61,137 bases of DNA from Pezizomycotina sp. ARF18. Its lineage: Eukaryota > Ascomycota. Made by a program: the position numbers and the translations under genes. This document shows positions 24,101 through 36,579 of this stretch, one piece after another. Within the stretch, counting starts at the first letter, position 1. Every line of letters begins with the position of its first letter. Location of the stretch: contig AZLU01000009.1 in assembly GCA_002224055.1 (NCBI GenBank), forward strand, positions 223,782 to 284,918, given 5' to 3'. Under the pieces are notes generated by a model that was not told the origin of the DNA, ran no database searches, and saw only the letters and a program-made list of their open reading frames with translations.

Positions 24101-27100
24101 CCTTGTAAATGCTATCCTCTGGCCTGTACATAGTTTGAAGTTTGGAGTTTTGAGACTGCCCTTGTTCTTATATCGGCTGCGAAATTGTTCCGTTTGTCCT
24201 GCGTCCGAACACTTCTAAAATAGCGAAAAGAATCTTTCTGACTTGGTTTTTTTCTCATTCTATCGTAATTGAATGTGTAAAGAACACTTCTATTTCCGGA
24301 CGTCTCCGGATTTGGCGTTCAACATCGATCGCATTGAACGTTATCTCATCCTGACTTTTCGAACGTTGGACAGGGAGTTCCCCGTCTCCAGCGTGGTGTG
24401 CACTCTTCAGTATATTTTTCTTTGCATATCTTCCGAAGTCGCAAATGAGTTTACTTAATTGCCATTTTCTTCTATGTTATCACAATTCAGTTTGACGATG
24501 AAACTCATCACACGTTAAGAATGCCTATAAGTCTACCGTCCGGAGGTCCTCGAGCATCTTATCACGCCTTGGATTTATTAAAAAAGAGCTTGCAGAATGG
24601 CTCCCTGTCTTCTTTATAGGGTGGTACTGCTCGGTATATTTGCGCCCCGTGTTTTCTGAAGCAGCAACGAAGCCCTTTGACTTGAATTTTTGTTCTATGC
24701 TGATTTGGAGCACCGTTACGAGGTTTTTAAATTCGCATATTAGTTTATGAACCCAGCGTCCTCCCAGCTCCCAGCTCCCTTTTATCCAGACGGACTATGA
24801 CTCTCCCTTCAGTGTTCTAGTATCGGTCCAGGGTACGGCCAACTCGTGATATAACTTGATCCCCCACAATTCGTAAACCTGCTAAATATCATGCTAGAGC
24901 TTTGAGTGCGGCGTAGTAAACTCAAGTTTAACCCCTCATGCGTTCAAGATACGCTACTAGTAGAAGTCACTCCTTTCGAGCGTTCCGAATTTGCACCACA
25001 GAACATATTTGTCTCTCGTATTAAATGCAGATTACAAAAGATACCATGACAATGTTCTCCGCAGGTACGTTAGATGCGAGATATTAAAAGAAAAAATCAA
25101 CGGTGGTTTATTTTTATATGACGGAGGATGAAATCGATCCCAAATATTTAATATGATTATGAGCCTCTCTCGGATTTTGCAATTCAGTGATAATCTATCG
25201 CGCTGGCACCCTTCCTGCCAATATTAAATTATCCGTGCGACGTACTTTAGCGTTTGATCAACTCTATGAATTGCTGTGAGTTTCGAGATATTAGCTATTT
25301 CAAGTCAATCATCCTCATGATTGATAATGGCATTGGTTATCTCAACCCTTCCTTCTAAACATTCCTAATAACCTCTATCTTTCCTCGTCCTCGATCTACG
25401 CGAAGATAGAAACTATACGAACAGGAAAGGCTTTCGATAAGAGAACGTGTGCGTATAACGAGACTACGGGTCTCACCGCTTTTATATCTCTGTGGACACC
25501 CTGATCCAAAGCGACAACCCATAACTCAACAGATATCGCTTTTTTTTTTGCGTTGGAATCAGGACTTATGAGGTGTAAGTTCTTCTCTAATAGCATATAT
25601 GTATCCATTCTGCTACGAGCTAAGGGAATATCGCCTTTTTCCCTTATCGGTGTAGGATCCTTTACCTGCAAAAGCAAACTAAAAACTTATGTGCGCGTGC
25701 GGTATAATCGCTCTGTCTAAGACCTACGGCCTATGCCGCCATTCGCGTGTGATATTATAGACTTGAAAGTCTCTACCGATACGGCTAACTCAATCCCGTA
25801 GCTTGATTCATTCGCCTTTACGACTATGACATGTATGCCTCCACCGATGCAGAACAGGAGTTTATACCAGCTCCAGGCTATGCATGCGTCCTAATGTATC
25901 ATTGGCTTATATCTATCCCTTCGATTATCGCCTCGTATCCATACGTCCAGTTTAACAAAAAAAAAACTTTTTATTGACCATGTTATTGACAAGTTCTTCT
26001 CGTGCACACTGATAAAATATCGTCGAGGGGAAAAGATGCCGTCTCTGATCAAGGTATCCGGCGGAACTTCCAACGGAAGCTTTGCTTTTCATTTAAGTCA
26101 TGACTACGGCTTCCGCTTAGCTTTGGTCTCAGCGCGCTCTCTACTTCGAGATGAAACTCATATTAGACCCCGCTTGCTTTTGCAAAAAAAAAAACAAAGA
26201 ACTACGAGGAAGCTCGTAGTAGCATCCACCGATATTGACGTCTCTAATGAGATCTAACGGTATCGACGTAGTAAAATCCGTCTAAACGAACGTAAAAATC
26301 TATACGCGCGATTCCGCTCGGGTTCGCGACGTCGTTGAAAGATTACATAGCTTTCGCGCTCGGAGCTGTTTCCCTGCCGATGTAGGCGAGCACGAATTTG
26401 TAGTTTACCCCTTAGCAGTATTACGAGTTGCCTAATTCAATATACAGCTTTTTGGGCTTGACTCTTTTATGATCAGTAACGCGCATGCTGATTGTATCGG
26501 AAACGGAAAATCTTGCTGGAAAAAGGGTCAATACCTCTATCAGCGTCTTGCTTTCTTCCTCTACACGGAGATTGAGAGTATGAAAAGACGGCAGTTTGGC
26601 ATTTCTATGTGAGCACTGACGACTCCCTCAAACAAAACCCCAAATCAACGCATGCCATCTTCTTGTGGTATAATTGAGCATTCTAATTCCTACGTTCCTA
26701 TAATCGAGACTGTGAGTGTGGAGTGGTTCCGATAGTATACCGGTACCCACTTAGCCACAAGGTTCATAGTATATGTTGCTTTTTGTATCGGCGTAGAGAA
26801 CTCTCGCTTGGAACGAAACACGAAGGACCGTATGTTACACATCGTTTCGTCGGTTTTTACAAAAATGGGGAAAAACCATATCGCGCACTATTCTTCTTGA
26901 CGATAATATTAAATTATGTGCTCAGCAGGCTCCTTTGGCTGAATTTCCTTATCATGCGCGTGCATTCTGGATATGCTACTGTCTTTTAGTGTTAGTTCTC
27001 TCTTTACGTCCGATGCGTATATTTGATTTTCTGCTTCATGTTTGAGATAAACTCTTATCACATGTAATTTTCCCGTTATATGAGAATATAACCATGATGA

Positions 27101-27599
27101 ATGCGACGGCGTCGACCGGTATTTACGTATCTAACGACGTCACACGTACCCGGCGTATGATTTAAATCTTCAAAATGAAGGCCCCAAGAATCCTTATGGA
27201 ACGTAACTTCTCCTCGGTTTAGTAGCTTTCACGACCTATACGGCCATCATCTCCCCGGCCTTTCAGATGGTAATTACAGAACTCCCGGCAATAAAGCGCT
27301 AGAATCCAATTGTTTAGCTCTTTAAACAGATATCGTTTGTCTAGCATGAGAGGCAATAAGTGTCTATCCCTCGTAGTATATGCGAATGGAAACTATGAGG
27401 AAATAGTCGTGATCTTCACTAGTACTTGCATCTCTAGCAAGCGTCTAGTGGTATCGACGTGTGGCTACTTTCTTCAAAAGATGACCCAAAGCTTATGGAC
27501 ACGCAATCGTCCTCGGTTTGTGACTTCTACAATTTATATGCATCCTTCACTTCCAGCAATGATAAAGGCTCTCCCGAGGATCCTAGCGATACCGTTCTC

Positions 27600-29115
27600 C
27601 TCGAGCGTGATTGTTCGGCTTTTCATATGTCCTCTCTACCTCCCGTGTCTCGAATTTATCAAGCGAATCTTAGAATTTCGATGGTTGTATCCATCTTTCG
27701 ATCGGCTATCGTTCCTTATGTATACGCCGAGTTGAGGCTCAAAATTTAAAAAGTCAAACCTATCCGTTTGCCCAGTAGCTACTTCATTTACAGTAAATAT
27801 CTTCTTCGGAGAAACGTTTAAGTGCGTCCTAATCAAGGCTAATCATGGCCGTTCGAGCTTTAAGATTTTTACGAGTTCTGCTTAGAATCTCAAGCCGCTA
27901 AATCGAAATGGCTTTATCGGCTCTTAACCCCCCGTCACCTCGAACTAGAGACTATGAGATAATCAAGGACGGCATCCATATTCACGTCTCGAACAAAGAT
28001 TCAGCAGCATCCTCTCCTCTTTTCCCCGGACCAAACTTACGTGGTTATGATTTTCTGTGGTTCCCGTGTTCGAAGATTTCGTGAACTTATTGCTTTTGCG
28101 TCCAGATATGCCACGGGCGCGAGACTATCACCCTTGCTCGCTTTCCGATAGCACTCACGGTGGGTATCGCTTTGTTATCCAACCTCGATCATAATGCACG
28201 TATACACCCTGCATATAAATCGTATACAAAATCCTGGTTCCTAACAAAGTAACCTTTCTACGCATGTCATGCCCCAGGGTAGAAGTTCCAATGTAGGGGT
28301 TGTGGATTATCGTTGACGAGCTTTGTATATTGGCAGTGGATTTGGTCTCAGCCGCACGGTATCTTGAGATCGGCTCTACCAACACAACCTTCCTATTGCA
28401 CGAGAACGGGACTCTATGAACCGGTCGCGACGTTGACCGGCTTTCAAGCCATCGATAAATATTCAGTAGTGTCAACGTAGGACAAAACTGCCTCAACGGA
28501 GAAACTAAAATCTATGAGCCGTTTTCCCGGCATACCGAATGCACTCCATCGTCCTTCAGCAGATGATAGAACCTTCGTCTATCGAACCCGGACAATTTCC
28601 TCGAACATAAATTCAGAACCAGAAACCTGCTTTCACCCGCACAATACGAATCGTATACCGTCAGTCGTCTACAGGACATTTGAGTGGTACTAGAGTATAC
28701 TAGTACCAGCATGGACTGGAGTCATTGGTCCGCTTTTATGATAAACCAAAGAGCACCATCAGTTCCGCATTACGAAGTCCACCTTGAAGTTTGTTGGCTT
28801 GTATCCACAGCTTGATTATGGTTCCTTATGTATACGTCGTCGAATTTCAATTTCAAATAGAAAGCCGGGCCGATAGTACCCGGCAGCTTTTCATATAAGT
28901 AATATCTCTCGAAGAAGCGTTTAACTACGCCATAATCAAGCTATCCTGTAAACCTCCACCAGGAGTTTTACGCTGTTCTAATAGCGAACACGAGTTCTGC
29001 TCAGATATTATCTTAGCCGTTTAATATCTGAGATAACGATACAGGACTATGAGAGAAACGATCGCGACGTCCACGTATTTAATCGCCAGCAAGTAATCAA
29101 AGGTTATCGATTAGA
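27600..29115. repeat. Diverged direct repeat, offset about 1.1 kb
   Basis: Several words recur in the same order at a near-constant offset. GTTCCTTATGTATACG is at 27711 and 28821 (1,110 bp), CGAGTTCTGCT at 27872 and 28990 (1,118 bp), and ACTATGAGA at 27951 and 29046 (1,095 bp). TTGTATCCA precedes the first word in both copies. Sequence between the words is strongly diverged. It may be two copies of a unit of about 1.1 kb, or alternate monomers of a unit of about 550 bp. Confidence 0.42.
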
Positions 29116-30539
29116 GGTACTTTCCGATAAAACTGCGGACCAAAGAAAACTTATGAGCCGTAATGTCTAACTAATACTTTCACGATTATAAGTACGGTCA
29201 GCTTCGTTTTTTAGACGGGCAAGAGGGTATGAAAAGCTCCTGCGATAATTATTAAATTTATTGGTTCGCTTTATTTCTTGCGTCTCAAGGTGCTATTAGT
29301 TTACTCTATGATGTCGGCGCAGAGCACGATTGGTTCGGCTTTTTATAGCAGAAGCCTCGATCGCATGCGTATATAGACGTACCTTGCCGTTGAATTTTAT
29401 ATGTAGAAAATTGTCTGCGAAGTACTTATTCACAAATAACCCGTTTATAGAGAAGCAGCCGCATGTCTTTATAAATCGATAAGTGTATATACGTATACCG
29501 TAAGAACTTCCTTTGTATATGAACACCCGGATACAACAGTTACTTTCTTATACCTCAAATACCACAACGAAATGCGAGTATGAGGTATTCCGTAGAACTT
29601 TCGAGGTCCCACTCAAAAACTTTTAGTCTGATTATGATTTTAGACTGCCGTCTACGATTTAGATGCTGTCTTGGAGAGACTCTGTGACACTGGATGACGA
29701 CGGGTTTATTTTGAACCCGCTATAACAGTTACCTTGTCTCAGCTCTAACAATATTTCCCTGCCTTTATACCCGTTCACTTGTGCTGTACTGCGAAGGCCG
29801 TTTCGATAACTTTTATTGTGTTTCGTAGATGTATAGAGTAACGTTACTTTTTATTTGTACGTAATTCTTCGTTTGTTTGTTCATACAGAAAAGAAAAAAA
29901 TTTGGTTGAATGCAGATTTTAGTTGTTGTTAACCCGAGTATTTTTGTGCCCAACTTTCACCAAAAAACACATAAAAAACCCACACAAAATTATCTTTCGG
30001 AATGAAAATATAGTTATCATTGAAATCAATTCGCTTATGAAAAATTACTGCAATATATATATATATAATCTTTTCTCAAATCTAAAAAAAAAAAAAAAAA
30101 AGAAGGCCAAAAGTGTATAGAACGTACAGCATTTGAAGCACCTCACCTAGCTGAGCAAGATTCTGCTATAGATTACCATACTGCTATGTTTCTATCCACT
30201 TCAAATCGTTAAGTTACAAATAAACAGGTTCGTATGGAATCGACTCGAGTTTTTCAAAATTGATAAATTGACGAAACTCAACCTATACCTTCCGAGATAA
30301 AATCTGTACTATCTAAAGCGTTCAAGCAACGCGGATTCGGTTGTTTACGCGGATTCTTTCAGGGTTGAGCTTTGGTCACCTGATTTTCCAAAATTAAGCA
30401 TCAGCATGAGAATGCTCAACGCCGTTGGGTATTTTCAAAAATACTACTGTGAAAGTGTTGATTCCCAACTATAGCTACTATAAAACAAAAATTACACAGT
30501 CCTAAGCAATTCGGCAAGGCGGTTTGAATGGTGTGTACT

Positions 30540-31800
30540 TCATGTTGTGGTGATATATGTTAAGGAGACCCATTTCAGCTCTTGATCATCTTGGCTCTTA
30601 AACAGAACTATTTTTTTTTGGGGGGGGGGAAATGAAAAGACCTCGTTTTGATCGACAATTTTTTCGAGTCATACCAAGTCATAGAACCGAATAACAAGGC
30701 ACCTGTCGTTCGATCCGCAAGGACGAGCTGGATCGAATAGTTGCATATCTTACAGTGGTCTTGACTTTCGATCCACAGTATCAAGGCCTAAAATTTTAAC
30801 TCGCGCTTTTCAGCCGCTTCGTTGGACATTGAAATTTTGTGAAATTATCTAGACTAGAGTGACCTGCACTACCTTATTGAAGAATATAACAGAATCGATT
30901 CCCTCATATGAGGGGACTCAATTCTATATTTAGCTTAGGCTCAAGTGAAACTTTTGATCCACACTTATCAATTGTTGAATTTTCAACGTTAACGTTTTGT
31001 TTCAACCAACGGATATTGAAAAATCTCACCAAAACCTCCCAAGTTCGAAGCATCCCAAACTATTCACGAGAAAACTGACACTGGAATTAACTTCTTCCCA
31101 TAAGGGGAACCTGATGCTGTAGTTAGTTTAGGCTCGGACGGAGTTTCGATCCGCTTTTATTCTGAGTATTTAGTTTTAATTTGTGCCCAAGTTAGTTTGA
31201 TCAATTAAATACTGGCGATGCTATGGGCGTTCCCAAACCATAATACCACAAAGGATCGAGCGCATATCCCAATCCGCCTTCAAGAAAGGAACCTGAAGCT
31301 ATGTTTAGTTTGGTCTCGGGCGGAGTTCGATCCGCTTATATTCCAAGTACCTGATTTTGATTTGCGTGAAAGTGATTCACGATTCATTTTGAGCAACTGA
31401 GGACTGGTGATGCTAGAGGCAGTCACAAACCACGAGACTATAAGAATTGAACGCACACTTCAATCAAACTTCATGAGGGGAACCCGAAACTGTAGTTAGT
31501 TTGGTCTCAGGCGAATTTTCAATCCGCTTCTATCTGAGTATTTGAAGTTAATTTTGCCGGAACGTTATTAAAATCTCAGGCTCAGTTTCAAGAACTGGTA
31601 GTGCTATAGGCTTCCAAACTATTATACCATAGACAGTTGAGCGTACATTTCAATCCGAATCCATGTGACGGTTTAGATTCCACGTTCACTTTAGTTCGTG
31701 CTGGTAGTTTGGGTTGACCTAAACATCCCGTTTTCAAGTTTTACTATGTATGCCCATGGACGCACGAGAAACATTTTCAAATCCATGATGGGTATTCCCA
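30540..31800. repeat. Degenerate tandem satellite, monomer about 188 bp
   Basis: The anchor AGGGGAAC/AGGGGACT followed by TAGTTTAG-GCTC and then TTTCGATCCGCTT recurs at 30911, 31103, 31286, 31476 and, weaker, about 31665, giving spacings of 192, 183, 190 and about 189 bp. A gap of 40-50 bases separates the two halves of the anchor in every copy, and ATTTTAATTTG-like and CTGGTGATGCTA-like words hold their phase too. Weaker earlier copies lie near 30557 and 30725. Copies look roughly two-thirds identical. The unit encodes nothing consistent. A spacing of this size is in the nucleosome/satellite range. Confidence 0.68.
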
Positions 31801-32538
31801 ACCTATCATCTTTGGTTGAAATTTGAACACTATTCAATCCGCTCCGATGACCTGAATGAGAAAACGAGACTTTTATGTTGTGAAATGGATGTTATGTCTC
31901 CACCCTATCATCACAGCTTCCCTACGTTAAGCCGACCCACCCGGTTAACGAACTCTGAAAAGATCCGCTTCATCTTATGTACTCTCAACACCCAATCCTC
32001 AGCGATAAGAATTATATAATCCGTTTCGCGTTAGTGAGCCGGATAAGAATACGTAGTTTTTATATCGCGAAGTTGTTGTTAGATCCACTCGAATACTACA
32101 GTGTTGATTCCGAAGCTATTCTGTGCCCCAAACCCAAGGAGTGCCGGCGACTTGCATTTTCGCGGCGTCTCAACATATCTTCGTATAACACAAAAATGAT
32201 ACTATTAGATTCGGCGCGAGTAGGAGATACAGGTTTGATATATTTTATCACATTTTTGCAAATTTTGTGTCATATTTTGTAATTCGATTTCTGCGATAAA
32301 GATGTACCAAAATCTGTGTAACTTCAGAAACCCCCGACGAAATTGCGTGCATGTCAAAAGCGTGCCTTCAACTCCACTTTTGACATCTCGGCTTCCTCCG
32401 ATGTCGGTAAAACCCCACTATTCTACGATCTTCACGATTTTATACAATAGCTTCAATTATATTAAACATTCTCAAGCCAATTTTTTTTTTTTTGACAAAA
32501 GTTTTCTAACCACAACCCCATCCCGAAACCAACTAACA
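31800..32538. other. Right edge of the gene desert and 5' region of the oxidoreductase
   Basis: Diverged non-coding sequence passes into the upstream region of the FAD oxidoreductase. The last 60 bases before the start at 32539 contain a T12 run and then a C/A-rich leader (ACCAACTAACA), a common fungal start context. No other gene is recognised. Confidence 0.4.
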
Positions 32539-34274
32539 ATGTCCTCCTCCTCCGACCCCCTCTCCCACCTCCGCACCCTCGACCCCGGTCTCCCTTCCCG
32601 TCCCCAACATCCTCCTACTGGCAGTCCCCTCCCTCAGCCATATCCTCCTTCTCATGCCTCCCGCCCGCCCAATGTAATCTACGACTACGCCATATCGGGT
32701 CCGGCATAACCGGCACCATGGCCGCGCACAACCTCCTCCAAGAGCGGCCCGATAGTAAAATAGCCATATTCGAAGCGAGAGGACTATGCAGCGGCGCTAC
32801 AGGTAGGAATGGAGGGCAACGAAGAGTGGGGTTTATAGGGTTTTTATGAAGAACGTTGAGAGGTTGGGAGAGGAGAAGGGGTGGAGGAGGCGGTTAGGGT
32901 TGCTAGGTTTGAGTCTGCGATATTGCTCCTTTATAATTATTATATTCTTACACAAAATGATATAATAATTTTCGTTTATTTTTTTTACGGGCTATTTTCG
33001 TTAGGCATGGGCTAAGGAGTTTTTTTTTAAGAAAGAGTGGTTTTTATAGCATAATAACATCCTCGCCCTACACTCCTCGTCCGCTCTCTCAAGCTAGAGC
33101 AAAAATGCGATTTACGATCTATACAATCCGTCGATATATTCTTCGACACAGCCCAGTACCTTGAAGCGGTTAAATCCGTAAACTTCCTCAAGTCGTGTTT
33201 TCTCCGGGGGATCCCGTTGCGGATTACACCGTCCACGACCAGGAAGAAACAAGGAGAAAGTTCCGTACGCCGGATGCGGTGGGTGGGATTAGTTACATGG
33301 CGGGTAGCATGAAACCGTACGCTTTCGTGTGCGAGGTTCTCAAGATCCTTATTGAGAGGGGTGTACAGGTGTACTCTCATACGCCCGTAACTGGCCTTAA
33401 GAAGACCTCGGAAGTGTGGGAAGTCACGACTTCATCTTCTACGGTCATGAAAGCAAGAGAAGTCCTCCTCTGCACAAACGCCTACACCTCCCACCTCCTC
33501 CCAACTCTCCGTGGCGGTATCATACCCGTCCGCGGACAAATAACACTCCAACGTCCCCCCATAACCTCCACCCTCTTAAACCCCCGCCTAGAAACCTCCT
33601 ACAGCTTCTTTTACACGGGTGGGTACGATTACTTAATCCAAGAACCTCGGCGCGGTGATATAGTCATCGGCGGCGGGTTCGCGAAGGCTTCAACTGAGGA
33701 ATTGGGGAGGACGGACGATGATGGTTATAATGAGATTGTGGGGGGGCATTTGAGGGGGACCATGGGGAGGTATTATGGGGAGAATTGGAGTGGTAGTGGG
33801 TATGAAGAAGGAGGGGAGGAGGTGGTGGTGAAGGAGTGGACGGGTATAATGGGTTTTCGGCGGATGGGTTTCCATGGGTTGGACGCGTACCAGTGCTGAG
33901 GAGGGGTTGTGGATGTGCGCGGGGTTTCAAGGACACGGTACGTTTTTTCTTCTTCTTCTTTCCTTTTCTTTACCTTGACTTGGTTTTGTTTACCCCGCAA
34001 AATACTCTTCCATGTCGTTCTGTACCCCGCATTTTTTGCTTCTGAAAAGGATGACGTGTGAAACATGCACTGACAACTCGCCATAATTAATCATTGTCGT
34101 GTGTCACTTGGGGAAAAAAAAAATATTTAGGTATGGTGCTGTGCTTCCTCTCCGCGCGGGGTTAGTGGATATGATCCTGGGTAAAGACGAAAAGAACTCA
34201 TGCAGTGGTTCCCCGATTGCTTCGTAGCTAGTGAGGAGAGGCTGGCTACGAAGTTTACGGGGAGGTTGACGTAG
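32539..34274 (+). CDS. FAD-dependent oxidoreductase, DAO family (frame-disrupted)
   Basis: Starts at the ATG at 32539 (MSSSSDPLSHLRTLDPGLPS). After one shift the frame reads IGSGITGTMAAHNLL (FAD-binding GxGxxG, near 32695-32735), IAIFEARGLCSGATGRNGG and, shifted again, VEEAVRVARFE. A first intron probably lies between about 32925 and 33045. Then come CDLRSIQSVDIFFDTAQYLE, RKFRTPDAVGG, PYAFVCEVLKILIERGVQV, CTNAYTSHLLP, PVRGQITLQRP and EWTGIMGF. A lost T in the TTTT run near 33855 moves the frame to SADGFPWVGRVP. LWMCAGFQGHG ends at 33937, and a 193-nt intron (GTACGT, 33938-34130) splits the Gly codon. The last exon (MVLCFLSARGLVDMIL ... FTGRLT) ends at the TAG at 34272-34274. DAO proteins oxidise amines, amino acids or sugars; the substrate is not deducible. 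About 480 residues is normal. Confidence 0.78.
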
Positions 34275-36579
34275 TGTATTAAGTAAAGCTGTGATGTCTG
34301 AAGCTGTAGATGTAGATGTGGCTTGAAAAAAGCTTTCAAAATAGAATGATTTAGCTCCCACATGGACATCTGGGGGCGCTGGGGCAAATTCGCCGCCTGA
34401 CATTGGACGGCTGTAAGCGAGCAGCGCCGAAAGGAGCGAGCAAAAAAAAAAAAAAAAAAAAAGAAAAAAGAGAGAGGAGCTAATATAGGACCTGGCGCTC
34501 TTTTAAGTTCTCTTATTCCTGGAAAAAATGACGGGGAGTACATTAGTTTTGCAGCTGAGCCGTGTCTCGTCCTTGTCGAAAGATCTTCCATGGACTGGTG
34601 CCCAACCCGCAGAAAATATCTCACGATTTGCCGGTACTAAACTTGTCTCGGCTAGAGAAGGAAAAAATAGTTCAACATGTTTTTATTTCCCTCGAATTTG
34701 CATTTACTAAGGGAGAAAACAGCTTAGCTTCAAATATTGCCCAAGATTCCTTTTCTGCAAGATCAGTCCTATTATTTCCCTTCTAATATTTTCAAAAAGT
34801 AAAAAAAAACAACTCACCGCGCATCTACACGATCAACTCACTCTCTCAAAAAACAAACAGTTTCTGTTTCTGTTTCTTTCGAGTTCGTTGAGAAGCAAGT
34901 TTCGAGAAAAAAAATTTCAGCTTGCAGTTTGCAGAAGCAAGATAAGAAGCCCATGATCAAAAACTTTTTTTTTGGAGGAAGTCCGATCCGGTGACAAAAA
35001 AAAAAAAATACGTCGTATGACATGACAAGGCAAAAAGAAAAATATCGATAAGGGTCATCTGGCAGAGGATAGATACATTGGGTCCCAACTTCTGCCGCCC
35101 TATCTCCACCCAAGAATGTCGTACCTTTCATGTATACTGCAACATTTTATATAAAATATCTTCCCCCCCCTCCATGAGTGGTCCATGGGGGTTCTTTGGA
35201 GCTTTTATTGGTTGTCGTCGCGTTGTTCAGTCATATGCAGGATAGAAGGAGCCACCACTTTTTATAAAAGCACTCCGAGGGAAAAAAAAAAAAAATTCTT
35301 ATTCGATATCACTATATCTCAGTTGCATCCTGTTACCTGCCCTGGTGGGTGAGCTGCATGGAAAAGGGAGGAATCTCAGTAAAAAGAGTTGTTTCTGTAT
35401 AGTTTTTCTGCGCGCTCCTCTTGATTCGCAAGAGTAGAAGAGAGCCTCCACAAAAATCCAAGTCGTCTATTCGCCACGTCCTCCTAGTCCAGCCCTGCTA
35501 GGAAGATCAGTATTATCAAGCAGAAAAAAAAGAAGTGGGGACAATGTATATGTATATGTATATGTATCTTATCCCTGGTGTTTTGCTTCTTTGGTACCGC
35601 AAGCCAAACCTTGCTAATAACCTATAGCTAGCAGTCGCTGATTGAGGTAATATGCCGTGTGATATCTGGTTAAGACAAGAGCAGTGTGAAGGTACAGTAG
35701 ACAATTGGGCAGGAGGAGCTTAACCTAGCAGTGCAGCAAGCAGGCGGAATGCAAGCAAGATGTACTATTTGTTCCTCCTTTTTCTCTTGGGCTTTCCTTC
35801 TTTTACAGTGAGATACGCGCCTCCGGGAATCCGTAGATAACGTAGGGAAACATAGGGAAAATACATGGGAAATAGTATGATTCAGCGACTGGTCATTTGT
35901 ACCCCTCTATAGTTCGAGATCCATTATTTCCTTTGAGTCGTTATCGGCGGGCGAAATAGAAAAAGAAAGAAAAAAAAAAAAAAAAAAAAAAAATATATAT
36001 GATAGAGAGAGCGAAAAAATTTTCAAAGCTAGAGTAAGGGAAAAAGGGAGCTAAACACAAACCTCCTGTCAAAAGGTTTTTCTTTGTTTCCCCGTGGGTT
36101 GTAAATTGCATGTAATTTCGCTTTTATTGCTCAAGGGAGTATTTTATTTACTCTTGTTTTATTTCTCTTCTGTCATTATATCCATTAATTCCTCTCTCTC
36201 TGGCAACGGGAAAAGAGGAAGGGAAAAAAAAGGGTTTAGATCCCTGGGATAAGTTATATATTAGTGTTAAAATTACTTATTTTTTTTTAAATTTTTTTTG
36301 AATAATAGTATTATTATTATATTATTTTGGTTACAGTCCTTTTTATCTTCTTCCCTTCTCTAATTTTATCTACCACGTTCTTTACTCATAACAAAACAAC
36401 TTCGCTCTCTTCAACTTTCAACTCAATAATCATCTATCATCTATCTATCGTCATCTATATCTATTAGATTGTTTTCATCTGATTCTCAAAAAGCTTTTTT
36501 CATCTTTCGGGCGGTTGCGATTTTCGTGTCTAAACAATACTTCGTTAAAGGCTCACAAAAGGATAACAAACCTCATAAC
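34275..36579. other. Intergenic, homopolymer-rich
   Basis: No gene is recognised in 2.3 kb. It contains A runs at 34441-34460 and 35970-35993, a TATATG hexamer repeat at about 35545-35567 and C/T- or A-rich segments. The final 200 bases are T-rich and probably contain the promoter and leader of the giant gene. Confidence 0.4.

Larger units (their letters stand above)
16668..30200. other. Gene desert with diverged repetitive sequence
   Basis: Over 13 kb without a frame longer than about 140 codons and without any recognisable protein, splice pattern or RNA gene. The sequence is moderately AT-rich but keeps many CG dinucleotides, so it does not look like classic RIP-burnt DNA. Word-level resemblances (TATCGACG-type, GAGTTCTGCT, CTTATGTATACG) recur, best seen at 27.7-29.1 kb. 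An A23 run (21044-21066) and a T20 run (21165-21184) face each other across 98 bases. Perfect short hairpins occur at 26201-26220 and 28686-28707. Confidence 0.5.

Noticed and set aside
27310-27735. 141-codon open frame in the gene desert
   Set aside because: No family resemblance. It overlaps the diverged direct repeat, whose second copy does not keep the frame.
16668-32538. RIP-inactivated transposon block
   Set aside because: CG dinucleotides remain common, GC is not extreme, and no transposase, reverse transcriptase or terminal repeats were seen.
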